From NCBI RefSeq assembly GCF_040869045.1, contig NC_090319.1, positions 305,214,998-305,278,997 on the forward strand: DNA of 64,000 nucleotides, written 5' to 3'. The notes under the pieces were generated by a model that saw only the letters and a list, made by a program, of their open reading frames with translations, did not search any database and was not told the DNA's origin. The position numbers and the translations under genes were made by a program. This document shows, in pieces, positions 45,990 to 56,111 of the stretch. Each line of letters opens with the position of its first letter. Within the stretch, counting starts at the first letter, position 1. The DNA is from Eurosta solidaginis. Taxonomy: Eukaryota > Arthropoda > Insecta > Diptera > Tephritidae.

Positions 45990-47850
45990 ATTTGCTATTT
46001 TAGTCGCCTCTTATGAGATGGGCGTTACGAGGCGTAGGTTCCACATTACAATTGAAAAGATGGTTGGTGTCATGCGGGGACACATCACATGCAGGACATA
46101 CATTACGTATGTCGGGTTGAGTCTGGACAAGTAAGAGTTTAACCTGTTACAGTACCCAGAACGAAGTTGGGCCAGGGTGACTCGTGTCTCCCTTGGTAGT
46201 GTGCTTTCTTCTTCTGCAAGGATGGGATATTGCATATTAATAACGGGGTTCACCGGGCGCGTCCTGGCAAAGGTGTTTGCCGATTCTGTGTGGATTTGGC
46301 TAAGGGCCTGCTTATGATTGCCTGGATCAAACGGCTGTGTTGGCAGGTGCCGGATCTCATCATTGTGCTTTAGGAAATGTTTTGTTTGATGTGATTAAAC
46401 AAGAACTTCTTGTTCAGCATTTCGTTATGCTTAATATTGAGCTCTTTGGCCTCACTATGTAGATGGTGTTCGGGAGTCATAAGGAGGCATCCGGTGGCAG
46501 TTTTGATTGCAGCATTTTGACAGGTCTGTAGCCTTTTCCAGTGTGTATTTTTAAGACCATGCGACTAGACTGATGACGCGTAGCTCATGAGCGGCCGGCC
46601 TATTGCTTTGTACGTTGTTGTTGTTGTTGTAGCAATGTTTCGCCCCACCTAATATCTGCGACCGATCACAAATTGTCATCAATATCCTCTAACGGGAGTC
46701 AACTTGCTGTTTCGACAGGGGTGGACCATAATGAAAGGGGTGTTAGAGGCGTTGGTTCCGCATTACAATTAAAGAGAGGGTTGGTGTCATGTGGGGACAC
46801 ATTGCAAGCGGGGCATACATTTTGTATGTCGGGGTTAATTCTGGATATGTAAGAGTTTAACCTGTTACAGTATCCAGAACGAAGTTGTGCCAGAGTGACT
46901 CGAGTTTTCCTGGGGAGTATGCGTTCCTCTTCCGTAAGTTTTGGGTACTGTTCCCCGAGTACTGGATTCACCGGGAAATTCCCGGCATAAAGGTCCGACG
47001 CCTGTTTGTGGAGTTAACCAAGGACCTGCTTGTGTTTTTTTGCTTCATACGGCTGAGTTCTCAGGTGCCATATTTCCTCAAAATGCTTACGGAGATGACT
47101 CCTTAAGTCACTAGGCGGTGCTGGCTCATCAATCAGATGTCTGTTGGGATGCCCAGGTTTCTGGGTATGCAACAGGAACTGTTTGGTTAGCATCTCATTT
47201 CTCTCCCTGATGGGGAGTATTCTCGCCTCATTATGTAGATGGTGTTCTGGGGACATAAGAAGACAGCCCGTGGCGGTTCTGAGCGCAGTATTTTGGTAGG
47301 CCTGTAGCTTCTTCCAGTGGGTAGTTTTTAGGATTGGCGACCATATAGGGGACGCGTAGCACACAAACGGCTGGCCAATTGCTTTGTATGTGGTAATGAG
47401 CTCTTTGTCTTTTCCCCAAGTACTGCCAGCAAGGTATTTGAGGATTTTATTACGGCTCTGGATTTTCGGAACAATTGCGGCTGCGTGCTCACCAAAATGT
47501 AGATCCTGATCAAACGTCACACCCAAGATTTTGGGGTGTAGGACACTCGGTAGCGTAGTGCCTTGTAGCTTTGTACGTGGTTAGCAACGTTTCTTTATCT
47601 TTTCCCCATGTGCTGCCGGCAAGCGACCTGAGGATTTTGTTGCGACTTTGTACTTTAGAAACAATCTCGGTGGCATGAGCCTTGAAGGTTAGAGTATTAT
47701 CGAACGTTACGTAGATGTTTGGGCGATTCACAATCGGTAGTGTGATATCATCGATGCGTACGTCCAATATTTGCGACATCTGTTCAGTGTAATCCCATTT
47801 AATTTGTTGAATAGCAATCGATGCCCTAATCGTCTGACCACCTGCCCATA
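45990..47850 (-). pseudogene. Jockey-like non-LTR element (family N2), older copy split in two
   Basis: 47577-47850 encodes the end of the RT region (SQILDVRIDDITLP, SRNKILRSLAGSTWGKD); 45990-46613 continues it (RLQTCQNAAIKTATG-like region on the minus strand) to the C-terminus, TLAQLRSGYCNRLNSYLSRL and a cysteine knuckle. The two parts are separated by a younger copy of the same family (46614-47567), and GCTTTGTAC stands on both sides (46605-46613 and 47568-47576). The C-terminal piece carries frame changes. Confidence 0.75.
46614..47567 (-). mobile_element. Jockey-like N2 copy, 5'-truncated, inserted in N2
   Basis: 954 bp. The 3' end is a (CAA)n tail (GTTGTTGTTGTTGTTG on the plus strand from 46614). 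It encodes FGEHAAAIVPKIQSRNKILK, LQAYQNTALRTATGCLL, TRVTLAQLRSGYCNRLNSY and the knuckle CPACNVSPHDTN with FNC. One frame change near 47010. A 9-bp target duplication, a simple-repeat tail and a 5' truncation are the signs of target-primed reverse transcription. Confidence 0.8.
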
Positions 47851-47904
47851 CTCCTTTCAATACAGCGAACAAAAAAAGTTCATTATCGCCTTCTGGCGGC
47901 ACAT

Positions 47905-48085
47905 GTTTATAAGTTAGGCTCGTAAGTAACAGCAGATGTAGAAAGTGCGAGTTGCAGGAAGAAACTAGGAGCAGCAGCGTTGCTAGATCTCGAGGCAGCA
48001 ATTAAGCTTGATCCTGGAAAACTTTTAGTATTTGCTAAGAGGACGGAGTTATTCTCTTACACAAGTCCTGGTGCCTATCATAAAG
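47905..48085 (+). pseudogene. Non-LTR family N1, 3' fragment
   Basis: AACAGCAGATGTAGAAAGTG, then (after a deletion relative to 18133-18230) TTAGTATTTGCTAAGAGGAC and AGTCCTGGTGCC match the C-terminal end of the N1 copy at 18100-18330. Confidence 0.7.
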
Positions 48086-48701
48086 TCAAATATAAAAACA
48101 AACCAATACAAAAAAAGGTCACTATCATGCTTCAATTGACACGGAATGCCCCACATAAAAAAATACACAAATATTAACAATATTTAAGTTTAACGTATTA
48201 TGATTAATTAATAATATGCATAGACCAATGTTTTTAAGTTTTATTTTTAATCAAACTACTATTTCTGTATAATTTTTTTAAATTTGTTTTAATGCATGAA
48301 TGCGTTTTTTAATAAAGCCCTCATTTGTAAAATAATTAAACAAAAGTAAAATTAAGTAAAAAATCAAATGTCAAATGATATAGATTTTGCAGTAGTGTTT
48401 TTATTATCTGTTTAAAAAAACATTAAAATGATCAACAAAATGCAAGAGAAAATGGGTATATAGTACATTCAAACACATACATATATACAAATATAAGTAT
48501 ATAAACGACACCAATTAAATTGTTTATTTACATACATACATACATAGCTAAGTAAGCATAGTTCAAGCTTAAAATTTTTAACCATAAGATATGTATAATA
48601 ATAAAGAATCGGATCAGAATACAAAGTTTCGTTGTTTTTTATTTTTGTTTTTGGAGAGAAGACAATTTTTTTCCTCAATCGTGGGCTCTTTCGCACAGTA
48701 C
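48086..48701. other. AT-rich, nothing recognised
   Basis: Contains a short (ACAT)n run at about 48532-48546 and no coding signal. Confidence 0.4.
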
Positions 48702-49160
48702 TGTAACGAATTTAGGGAAACATCGCTTATTTTACACCTTCTGCAAAAGTTCGAATCGCTAAATTGTCGGATAAATAACTCCAATATCCAGTAATGCAAA
48801 ATGGGCTTTATTAGATAACTTTGGGAGTAGTACAATTATACTTCACTTCGCAACTGATAGCGTGTTTAAATCAAACTGATTACTAACTACTCAGCTTGCT
48901 CTGCTTTTATACACTCGGTTTCCTCGTTCACCCATTTATCCTAAGGTCTAGTAATTTCGTGAACTTCATGCTTGGTTACCAGCCATATACATGTATATTT
49001 GAAGTTTGTATCCATATGCGTGTGTATATTTGAGTACTACTTCGGCTGATGATGACATGCGTTTGTATCTCTCTGCTGCCTTGTATGGATGTGTGTACAT
49101 GATGATTGATTTGTTTACGTACATACAAGTGGCTACTTAGTGATGTGAATATTCGTCACA
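48702..49160 (-). mobile_element. Solo LTR of family A (copy A4)
   Basis: 459 bp, TGTAACGAAT ... ATTCGTCACA, flanked by a perfect GTAC duplication (48698-48701 and 49161-49164). 49165-49520 to its right shows nothing recognisable. Confidence 0.92.
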
Positions 49161-49529
49161 GTACGCTAGAGATTCTGCCGTGTAGGGAACATCTCTAGTG
49201 CATCTTTTATCTCTTTTAGTTGCTTTCAACTGGCGAATTTAACATGGCAAAGTTATCCCCGCTGCATAACCTTTTTTGTAGTTCTGAACTAGATAAAAAT
49301 GTCCACCTTAGCATTAGTTGGTTAATTGATACTTTTTGGATCACGGTATTGGACGGTATCTTGCCCCGGGCGCTACTCACAGGCGGGAGCTTGCCTCAAG
49401 GCAGAACTTCCTGGATAATTTTTATTTTTTCTATAACTGATTTCTGGAAAAAATTTGGAATACTAAAAAATGCATGCATATATCCGGAACACTTGCGACA
49501 GGTTGTGGAATAATTCAAAGCATATACAT

Positions 49530-49831
49530 TATACTGGGTCGATTTATTAACCAATATCGCGCCATCGATTTTTCGATAGGATTTGGGCTCAGGAAAAAAA
49601 GTTCCAATACGCATACCCAAAAAAATAATTTTCGAGCCTGCGAAAAAAAATGGAGAAAGAATCAATTTTTCGACCAAAATACTCCCTAAAACCCAAAAAT
49701 ATTGTTTTTTTTTTCAAAAAACTGTTATCGCCAACCTTTTTACAACAGTTTTTTTGAAAAAAAAAAATATTTTTTTAAAATCGATGGCGTGATATCGGTT
49801 AACTTTCGTCCATACAAATCGACCCAGGTTA
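49530..49831. mobile_element. hAT-type MITE, copy 3
   Basis: 302 bp; TATACTGGGTCGATTTATTA left and AAATCGACCCAGGTTA right, with inner GCGCCATCGATTTTTCGATA and its inverted partner. Perfect 8-bp duplication ATATACAT (49522-49529 and 49832-49839). Confidence 0.85.
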
Positions 49832-49839
49832 ATATACAT

Positions 49840-50815
49840 GTCTTTTTTTCACGTTCAACGTTACGATGGGAATTATTAAAAAATGCTTTAACAAAAAGTG
49901 TCAAACGTGAATCTGAAACACGATGGAGCGCCAGAATACAAGCGGTTAGCGCTATCGTCGATGGGCTAGAGAATGTAGTAAAACACTTCGAACAATTAGC
50001 AGAGGACACTAACACCACAAGTGACACCAGAAGCGAAGCGAAGTTCTGTTTCAAAATATACTAAATTTTAGTTTTATAATGCGGCCACCGTGGTGTGATG
50101 GTAGCGTGCTCCGCCTATCACACCGTATGCCCTGGGTTCAACTCCCGGGCAAAGCAACATCAAAATTTTAGAAATAAGATTTTTCAATTAGAAGAAAATT
50201 TTTCTAAGCGGGGTCGCCCCTCGGCAGTGTCTGGCAAGCGCTCCGATTGTATTTCTGCCATGAAAAGCTCTCAGTGAAAACTCATCTGCCTTGCAGATGC
50301 CGTTCGGAGTCGGCATAAAACATGTAGGTCCCGTCCGGCCAATTTGTAGGGAAAAATCAAGAGCAGCACGACGCAAATTGGAAGAGAAGCTCGGCCTTAG
50401 ATCTCTTCGGAGGTTATCGCGCCTTACATTTATTTTTTATTTATTTAGTTTTATAACATTCGTTCATTTCTGGTATGAAATCTTATTAATCGATCGTCTC
50501 GAACAAGAAATACGTATAAGATTTACACGACTAAATTACCTTAATTTTACATTTGGATTTCTCTTAGACGTTGGAAATTTGTTAAACAATAATAATAACG
50601 ACTTAGAAAGAAATTGCAAGAACTTGGGTGAATTTTATAATACAGATTTCGATGGAACAGAACTTGTTATATTTCGAATATGTGACTGCAAAATATTACT
50701 TCGCTGTAGAAAAGAAATTAAAGCTAAAAGTCCGTTAGAATCACTTCCCAACTTGTGCCAAAAAATAGTTCACCCCGGGTGCAAGACAACCTCACTACGC
50801 CACTGTTTTCAATAG
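49840..50815 (+). pseudogene. hAT-related (ZMYM1/DUF4371-type) transposase fragment
   Basis: 49850-50046 encodes STLRWELLKNAL, KRESETRWSARIQAVSAIVD and an acidic/Thr stretch, matching the middle of hAT-related ZMYM1-like proteins (ETRWSAR is the telling motif). After a SINE (50080-50443) the sequence continues with FVHFWYEILLIDR and GFLLDVGNLL to about 50760. With the SINE and one copy of its duplication left out, the reading frame passes from one side to the other, so one gene was split. A small frame change just before the SINE (about 50056-50061) and lack of the ends show decay. It starts directly after MITE copy 3; this may be chance. Confidence 0.7.
50080..50443 (+). mobile_element. tRNA-derived SINE, family 1, copy d (complete)
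   Basis: GCGGCCACCGTGG head, A-box-like TGGTGTGATGGTAGCG, B-box-like GGGTTCAACTCCC, body, GGTTATCGCGCC end and an ATTT-rich tail. Perfect 13-bp target duplication TTTAGTTTTATAA (50067-50079 and 50444-50456). Best copy for defining the family. Confidence 0.92.
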
Positions 50816-50904
50816 TTCCGAGCTAGTGTAAAAATTTGCAGTTGATATCAGTTACTCTTGTTGGTTCCGAACCAGATCGAAATTCTACACGTTGCTTCTA
50901 ATAC

Positions 50905-51366
50905 TGTGACGAATATTAGAATCACTAAGCTGCTACTACATAAGTGCACAACAACAATAAAGCAGCCACTCTTATGTAGAAGGCGACGAAGAGATATCTC
51001 ACACATACAAATATGTAGTCATCAGCCGAAGTAACTCACACATACATATGCATATGGCTACAAAATACAAATATTCATGTATATAGCTGGTAACCAGGCA
51101 TGAAGTTCGCGAAATTACTAGACCTTAGGAGAGGGTGAACGAGTAAACCGAGAGTATAAAAGCAGCGCAAGCTAAGTAATAACTACTCACTTTTGATTTA
51201 AACACGCTATTGGTTGTGAAGTACAATTGTGAAGTACTATTCCCAAAGTAAACTAAATAAAGACCAGTTTACAATACTGAATATTGGAGTGGTTTATTCA
51301 ACAGTTTAGCGATTCGAACGTTAGCAGAAGGTTTGAAATAAGCGGAATTTCCCTAAATACGTTACA
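50905..51366 (+). mobile_element. Solo LTR of family A (copy A5)
   Basis: 462 bp, TGTGACGAAT ... CGTTACA, flanked by a perfect ATAC duplication (50901-50904 and 51367-51370). Confidence 0.92.
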
Positions 51367-51441
51367 ATACGTTTTACCCCCTTTTCGATTGTTCCACTTC
51401 ATTAATATCTGCATCGGTCTGCCAGCGGGTACGCACATAGT

Positions 51442-52653
51442 CACCCTTATTGCGAAGTTCACGCGGAAGTGTTCGCCTTCACTTTTTTGTCTATCGGCAA
51501 TTTCGGGCGAACAAAAGTTCACTTCGAAAGAGCTGATGCTCTATTGTGAATTAGCAGTCAACAAATGATTTATTTGCAATTGTCTAAATTTTGTAAAATA
51601 CAGCAAAAATCGAGATAAAAAATGTTTAGTATTGCACTTAGGTTGGTATTGATTGAGCGCGAGGAGAATATAAATTTGAAAGCGATTCGGAGGCAATTAA
51701 GGGACAGTTCTAACCCTTTGGAGCTAAGTGATTCACTGTAAGTTAGAAATTATTTTCAGCACTTTTGAATAACAAGTTAACTTCTTTTTCAACTACATGC
51801 TAAACAAGCCGGCATTCAAATATTTGCTAGATATTCTTACCAACTCCTTGCCACCGTTGAAGCAAAAATTTGGAGTTCCACCAATAGTAAAGTTTAGCAC
51901 ATGTCTTGTTTTTCACAGGTTGAGGACATCAAAAAGTCGTTGGAAAGGACCATGAGGTGGGTCTCAGCCAATCTTGTTTCAGTGAGGTACTTTCAGAGGT
52001 GCTGAACATTTTGGAACCGTGGCTTTGGCCACAATGGATAATTTGGCCGACTTTAGAAGAGCAACGTCAAACTGCACACGATTTGTATTCAAAGTTCAGA
52101 ATACTAGGAGTTGTAGGAGGTTGGGCCCGCCTCCTGTCCCCTTCGCATAAATTGCATTTTTAGACGCCTTCTTTTGTACACATCTTTTTTGGTTACTCCA
52201 TACCTAGAAAAAGATACGTTGTCATAAAAAATAGAATTTACATACTTAGAAATATAGGAATTTTACTTTTTTCCACTCAGCTTCACTCTTAACAGGTGGA
52301 CCAAGGCTATTTAAAAATAAAGCAAGCTGTTTCCACAAGTCCGGCACTTTTTCCCGATCATCTTGTTAAGCAGTTTTCCGATTGTGCATTACTTATTGAT
52401 TTACTCCTAATAATAAAGTACATATAATTATAAGAATATCAAATTTCAAAACAAAAAATTACTTACATTTTGTTTTCCTCTCGTTCGCCTGTAAAATATA
52501 AGTGAATAAATTTGGATTTCCCCGCTATTCATTTCGCCCGAACAAAGAGTTGCCGATAGGGGGTGAAATCATTTTCGAAAACGAAAAATTGTTTCGGCAC
52601 CCTCTGTGATAGAGTGAACAAAAACTGTGAAAATAAAATTCGCGATAAGGGTG
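51442..52653 (+). mobile_element. PIF/Harbinger-like DNA transposon, decayed
   Basis: CACCCTTATTGCGAA at the left is inverted at the right (TTCGCGATAAGGGTG). AGT stands directly outside both (51439-51441 and 52654-52656), a three-base duplication. Further inverted phrases (TATCGGCAA, CGGGCGAA) lie about 80-100 bp inside each end. It encloses a Harbinger-type transposase relic. 1212 bp is short for an autonomous element, so internal sequence is lost. Confidence 0.75.
51622..52163 (+). pseudogene. Harbinger (HARBI1-like) transposase fragment
   Basis: From the ATG at 51622: an N-terminal helical region (IRRQLRDSSNPLELSDS). After a break: FKYLLDILTNSLPPLKQKFG (about 51816-51875). Then, from about 51957, GLSQSCFSEVLSEVLNILE, QWIIWPT, EEQRQTAHDLYSKF and VVGGWARLLSPSH. 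In HARBI1-like proteins the last block is the G-x-x-D-x-T-H metal site; here the Asp and the following residues are lost and a TAG follows at 52161-52163. GTAAGT at 51738 could be an old intron donor. Only the N-terminal half of the family length is present. Confidence 0.8.
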
Positions 52654-52776
52654 AGTGTTTCCGCGTAGAAATCCTGTCATCAGTGCGTGTGTGTACAGGC
52701 AATAAGTATTTCGGATTCTCTAAAATTTCCCTCTGAAGGACTTAGGCATGCTAAATATGCATTGACTCAAATATAT

Positions 52777-53289
52777 TGTAACGATTTTACTTGCAATTCC
52801 CCTTATTTGCAATCTTCTGCTGAGTTTGAATCACTAAACTGTTGAATAAATAACTCCAATATTTAATAATGCAAAATGGCCTTTATTAAAGTACTTCACA
52901 ATAACACTCAAACTTTGCTACGAATAGCTTGCTTAATAACCAAACTGATTGATAGCTCAAATGAAACTCCTCTTCGCCTCTACTGTCGCGCCTTTTATAC
53001 TTTTTGATTTCTCATTGCATACATCCAGGCTTTTATATCCAGAACTTAGTAGTTTGTTTCAGCTACAAAATCGCCAGCCACAACTACGTTTATAACTTCT
53101 CATTTGAGTAATACTTGCACAAATTATTGCCCTCTCTTGTGACAACTCAGATAAGATATATGCATGTGTTTGTGCATTGGTTCTCCGCTGCTCGTATACG
53201 TACACATGTGTAGACGCAATTATTGATTCGTTTATGTAGATACATATTAGAGATAGCAGCACCCCTTAGTTTTGCTAATATTCGTAACA
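52777..53289 (-). mobile_element. Solo LTR of family A (copy A6)
   Basis: 513 bp, TGTAACGATT ... ATTCGTAACA, flanked by a perfect ATAT duplication (52773-52776 and 53290-53293). Confidence 0.92.
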
Positions 53290-53520
53290 ATATGTAAGTT
53301 CCTTGTCACTATTTAAATGTACTAAGTTGAATCTATGGCAAAAAAAATCGCTTGGTGCCAATTTGCTTGCCTATGTGTTATGGAGTTTACGTAAGGAAAA
53401 GACTTTATAGTGTAGGGAAAGAAGGCATACTGATATTCGAAGCTTATTGTTGCTAGGAACCGTTTTTTGTCCTTTTTATGCAATAAAATAAATTATGTAT
53501 AGCATATTTATCAAATATAT

Positions 53521-54285
53521 TCTTACGTATTTCATGAAAATGCTTGATTATTTTGCAGCTTCTGTTATCGTTCAAATCTCTGAATTGTCGAATAAATAAC
53601 TGAAATAATATTCAGTAAAGCAAAATGTTCTTTATATACACTACTGTAGTAGTAGTACTTCACAATTAGATTACTCTCGTACTTCACTGATAGCGTGTTA
53701 AAATCAAACTGATTGATTATTTCTCAGCTTGCGCTGCTGTTATACTCTGAGCTGCCTCAGTTTGCCTATTTCTCTACGGGCCAGCATTTTCACGAACAGC
53801 CCTCTCGAATATTTGCTTATATATTCCTCGTTTATACACGTATATGCGTGAGTAATGTCATCTTCGCTCTTAGCTGCTGACTGCATGTATTGTGAAATAT
53901 TCTCTTCGCTCTTACCCTGTAAGACACACTTGACTATATAACCTTGGTTAGGAGCCATTCAGCAGATCTCATTAATTTTGTGAGAAAGTCGGGCAAAATA
54001 TAATCACCTCCACAAAGAGAGTGCGCTCCCTCAATATTGGTGATGTTTTCTTCAATTCCACTATAAGATTTTGGATAACAGTTTATGTATGTGTCTCTTT
54101 TGCAGGTTAAAATTGACTTGAAAAAAACCACTTCGGTATTGCCCTCTTCACTTTTTAGTCAAGATTTGCTAACAGGGCAGTTAGCTTTGCTATTTACATG
54201 TATGTGTGGCTGCTTGCTTCGCTGTTGTTGTGCAGTCATTTACTGGAAGCATAGTGAAGTATCGAAATTCCTAATATTCGCCACA
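53521..54285 (-). mobile_element. Solo LTR of family A (copy A7), long and diverged
   Basis: 765 bp. The left end is decayed (TCTTACGTATTTC in place of TGTAACGAATTT), the right end is ATTCGCCACA. ATAT stands on both sides (53517-53520 and 54286-54289). It contains an extra inner block compared with the shorter copies. Confidence 0.8.
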
Positions 54286-54949
54286 ATATGTTGAATATGA
54301 AACATAAAATCCCACACTGGCGATTTTATATTTAGTACTTTAGACGTAGTTCTGAACCACAAATTTGTATAAGTTTTTATTGACTTCACTGCAGGGTAAA
54401 CATCACAATTTCGCTAGCGAGCTGAAAACGAAAGTATTTACATATTTTCTATTCTTTTTTCACTCTGTGGGGCTAAATGAGATTATCAGACAAATTCATT
54501 ATTCAAAATAAATTTCGTTTTCACTTAACAAACCAAAATACCATCTTTGTATGTATGGGATAATAATTGCTATGAGCATTTTTATGTGCTAATGGGCTGA
54601 GCTACCAAATACCGATCTATGCAAAAATGTACATTAGGATGGTCCGTATAAATCAAATGATGTAACTTTTTTCAGTCACACCACTTCAAACGGTAATACC
54701 AAGGTCAAAAACTTCTAACCACATCTGTTCTTTTGCTTAGACCTAGATTTTTCCTAGTAAATTTGCAAAGCAGTATAGTAAAGCCACATCCTCCGAATGC
54801 AAGTAAGAGACCTACCTTGATATCGCACTGGAAGGGAATTAGCTTCAAATCTAACCTTCTTCAACATACATCCCAACTGAAACCAAAATTTGGGTCCAAC
54901 AATATAACTTTACCCTCCTTAACAATAAAACGTCGAGCAGCGGTTCAAG

Positions 54950-55206
54950 ACGGCTGTTCCAGAAAAGGTCTGGACACTGGGAAAAATAGGTGAAGGAGGC
55001 GAACTGAGAGTGTAAAAGCAGCGCAGTCCAAGTGAGAGGCAATCAGTTTGATTTTCAAACGCTGTAAATGAGGCACGCGAGTAATTTAATTGTGAAGCGC
55101 TACTACCATAGTAGTGTCGTAAATAAATAACATTTTACTATGCTAAATATTTGAGTTATTTATTTGACATTTCAGCCATTCGAACTATAACAGAAGGTGC
55201 AGTACA
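54950..55206 (+). mobile_element. 3' part of a family A LTR (copy A8)
   Basis: CGAACTGAGAGTGTAAAAGC (TATA box changed to TGTAAAA), AATTGTGAAGCGCTACTACC, GAGTTATTTATTTGACATTT and AGTACA end follow the family. The 5' half is missing. 54290-54949 and 55207-55615 contain nothing I can name. Confidence 0.7.
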
Positions 55207-55702
55207 ATCATTAATTTCCCAACTTCGGTTAAATCTACGCCCTTTGCTTCCGATTATGAGGTAGCGAGAGAGCAATTTTTAGTGCTCATCAACCATTTGC
55301 TCGCTTCGGCTGAAATACATAACTCTTTTCGAAAGCTGGGCAAACTGTGCTTCCTACTAAATTTTATTTTTTTTTGGCAGTTTTAAGGACTCCCCACCTG
55401 TGAAATGCGACATCTATTATTTACAGCTCTGACTTGATTTTTTCACGATAACTTTTGTGACTCATGTGAATATTTAATTGATAGAGTTATACAAAACTTC
55501 ACTCGTTCCCCTGCAGAAGTAGAAAAGCGTTGTAAAGCAGCATAAAATTTGCCTCTTTTTAAACGGTTTTATTTAGCTTGACTTGACAGGCCGGCTGCAC
55601 GGCCGTTGCGAACGAATTGTGTAATTAAAATTCATGTAACTTCCCAATAAGCTACAACCTTGAAACTTGGAAATAGTTCAGAACCCGAGGACAATGCAAT
55701 AA

Positions 55703-55935
55703 TAAGAAAAAATTGCCGCTAGGTGGCGCATGGATCGAGATATTCAAAAAAATCGTATTTGTGGTCCGATTTGGCTCATATTTTGAACACATAATACATA
55801 CATGAATAGAAAGCGACATATGAAAAAAAATCGCCGCTAGGTGGCGCAAGGATTGAGATATTAAAAAAATCGTATTTGTGGTCCGATTTGGCTCATATTT
55901 GGAACAAATATTACATACAGTCCGGTAGAAGTGAC
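55703..55935 (+). repeat. Two ~118-bp tandem units with CTCF-like cores
   Basis: GCCGCTAGGTGGCGC occurs at 55715-55729 and 55833-55847, each followed by ATCGTATTTGTGGTCCGATT and TGGCTCATATTT. The period is 118 bp. The 15-base core closely fits the general CTCF consensus (CCASYAGRKGGCRS). Confidence 0.8.
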
Positions 55936-56111
55936 ATCCAAATATTTTGGAGTTGGAGGAGTGACAAGCAGAGCAGAGTCGAGTAATGTCTTTAGTAGGA
56001 TTATGTATTCAGGACTTAGATTGTAACAAATTGTCAGGAAAGAGTCCTTGTAATAATGAGTCACTAAATGAACTAAATAGAATGATAAATAATAGGCAAT
56101 TAAATAAAGAC

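Noticed and set aside
51737..51760. Intron in the Harbinger transposase between GTAAGT and TTTTCAG
   Set aside because: Only about 23 bases, too short to be spliced; a degraded longer intron or simple decay is more likely.
53740..54294. Short open frames in 53740-54294
   Set aside because: They lie in a family A LTR in reverse and have no protein features.
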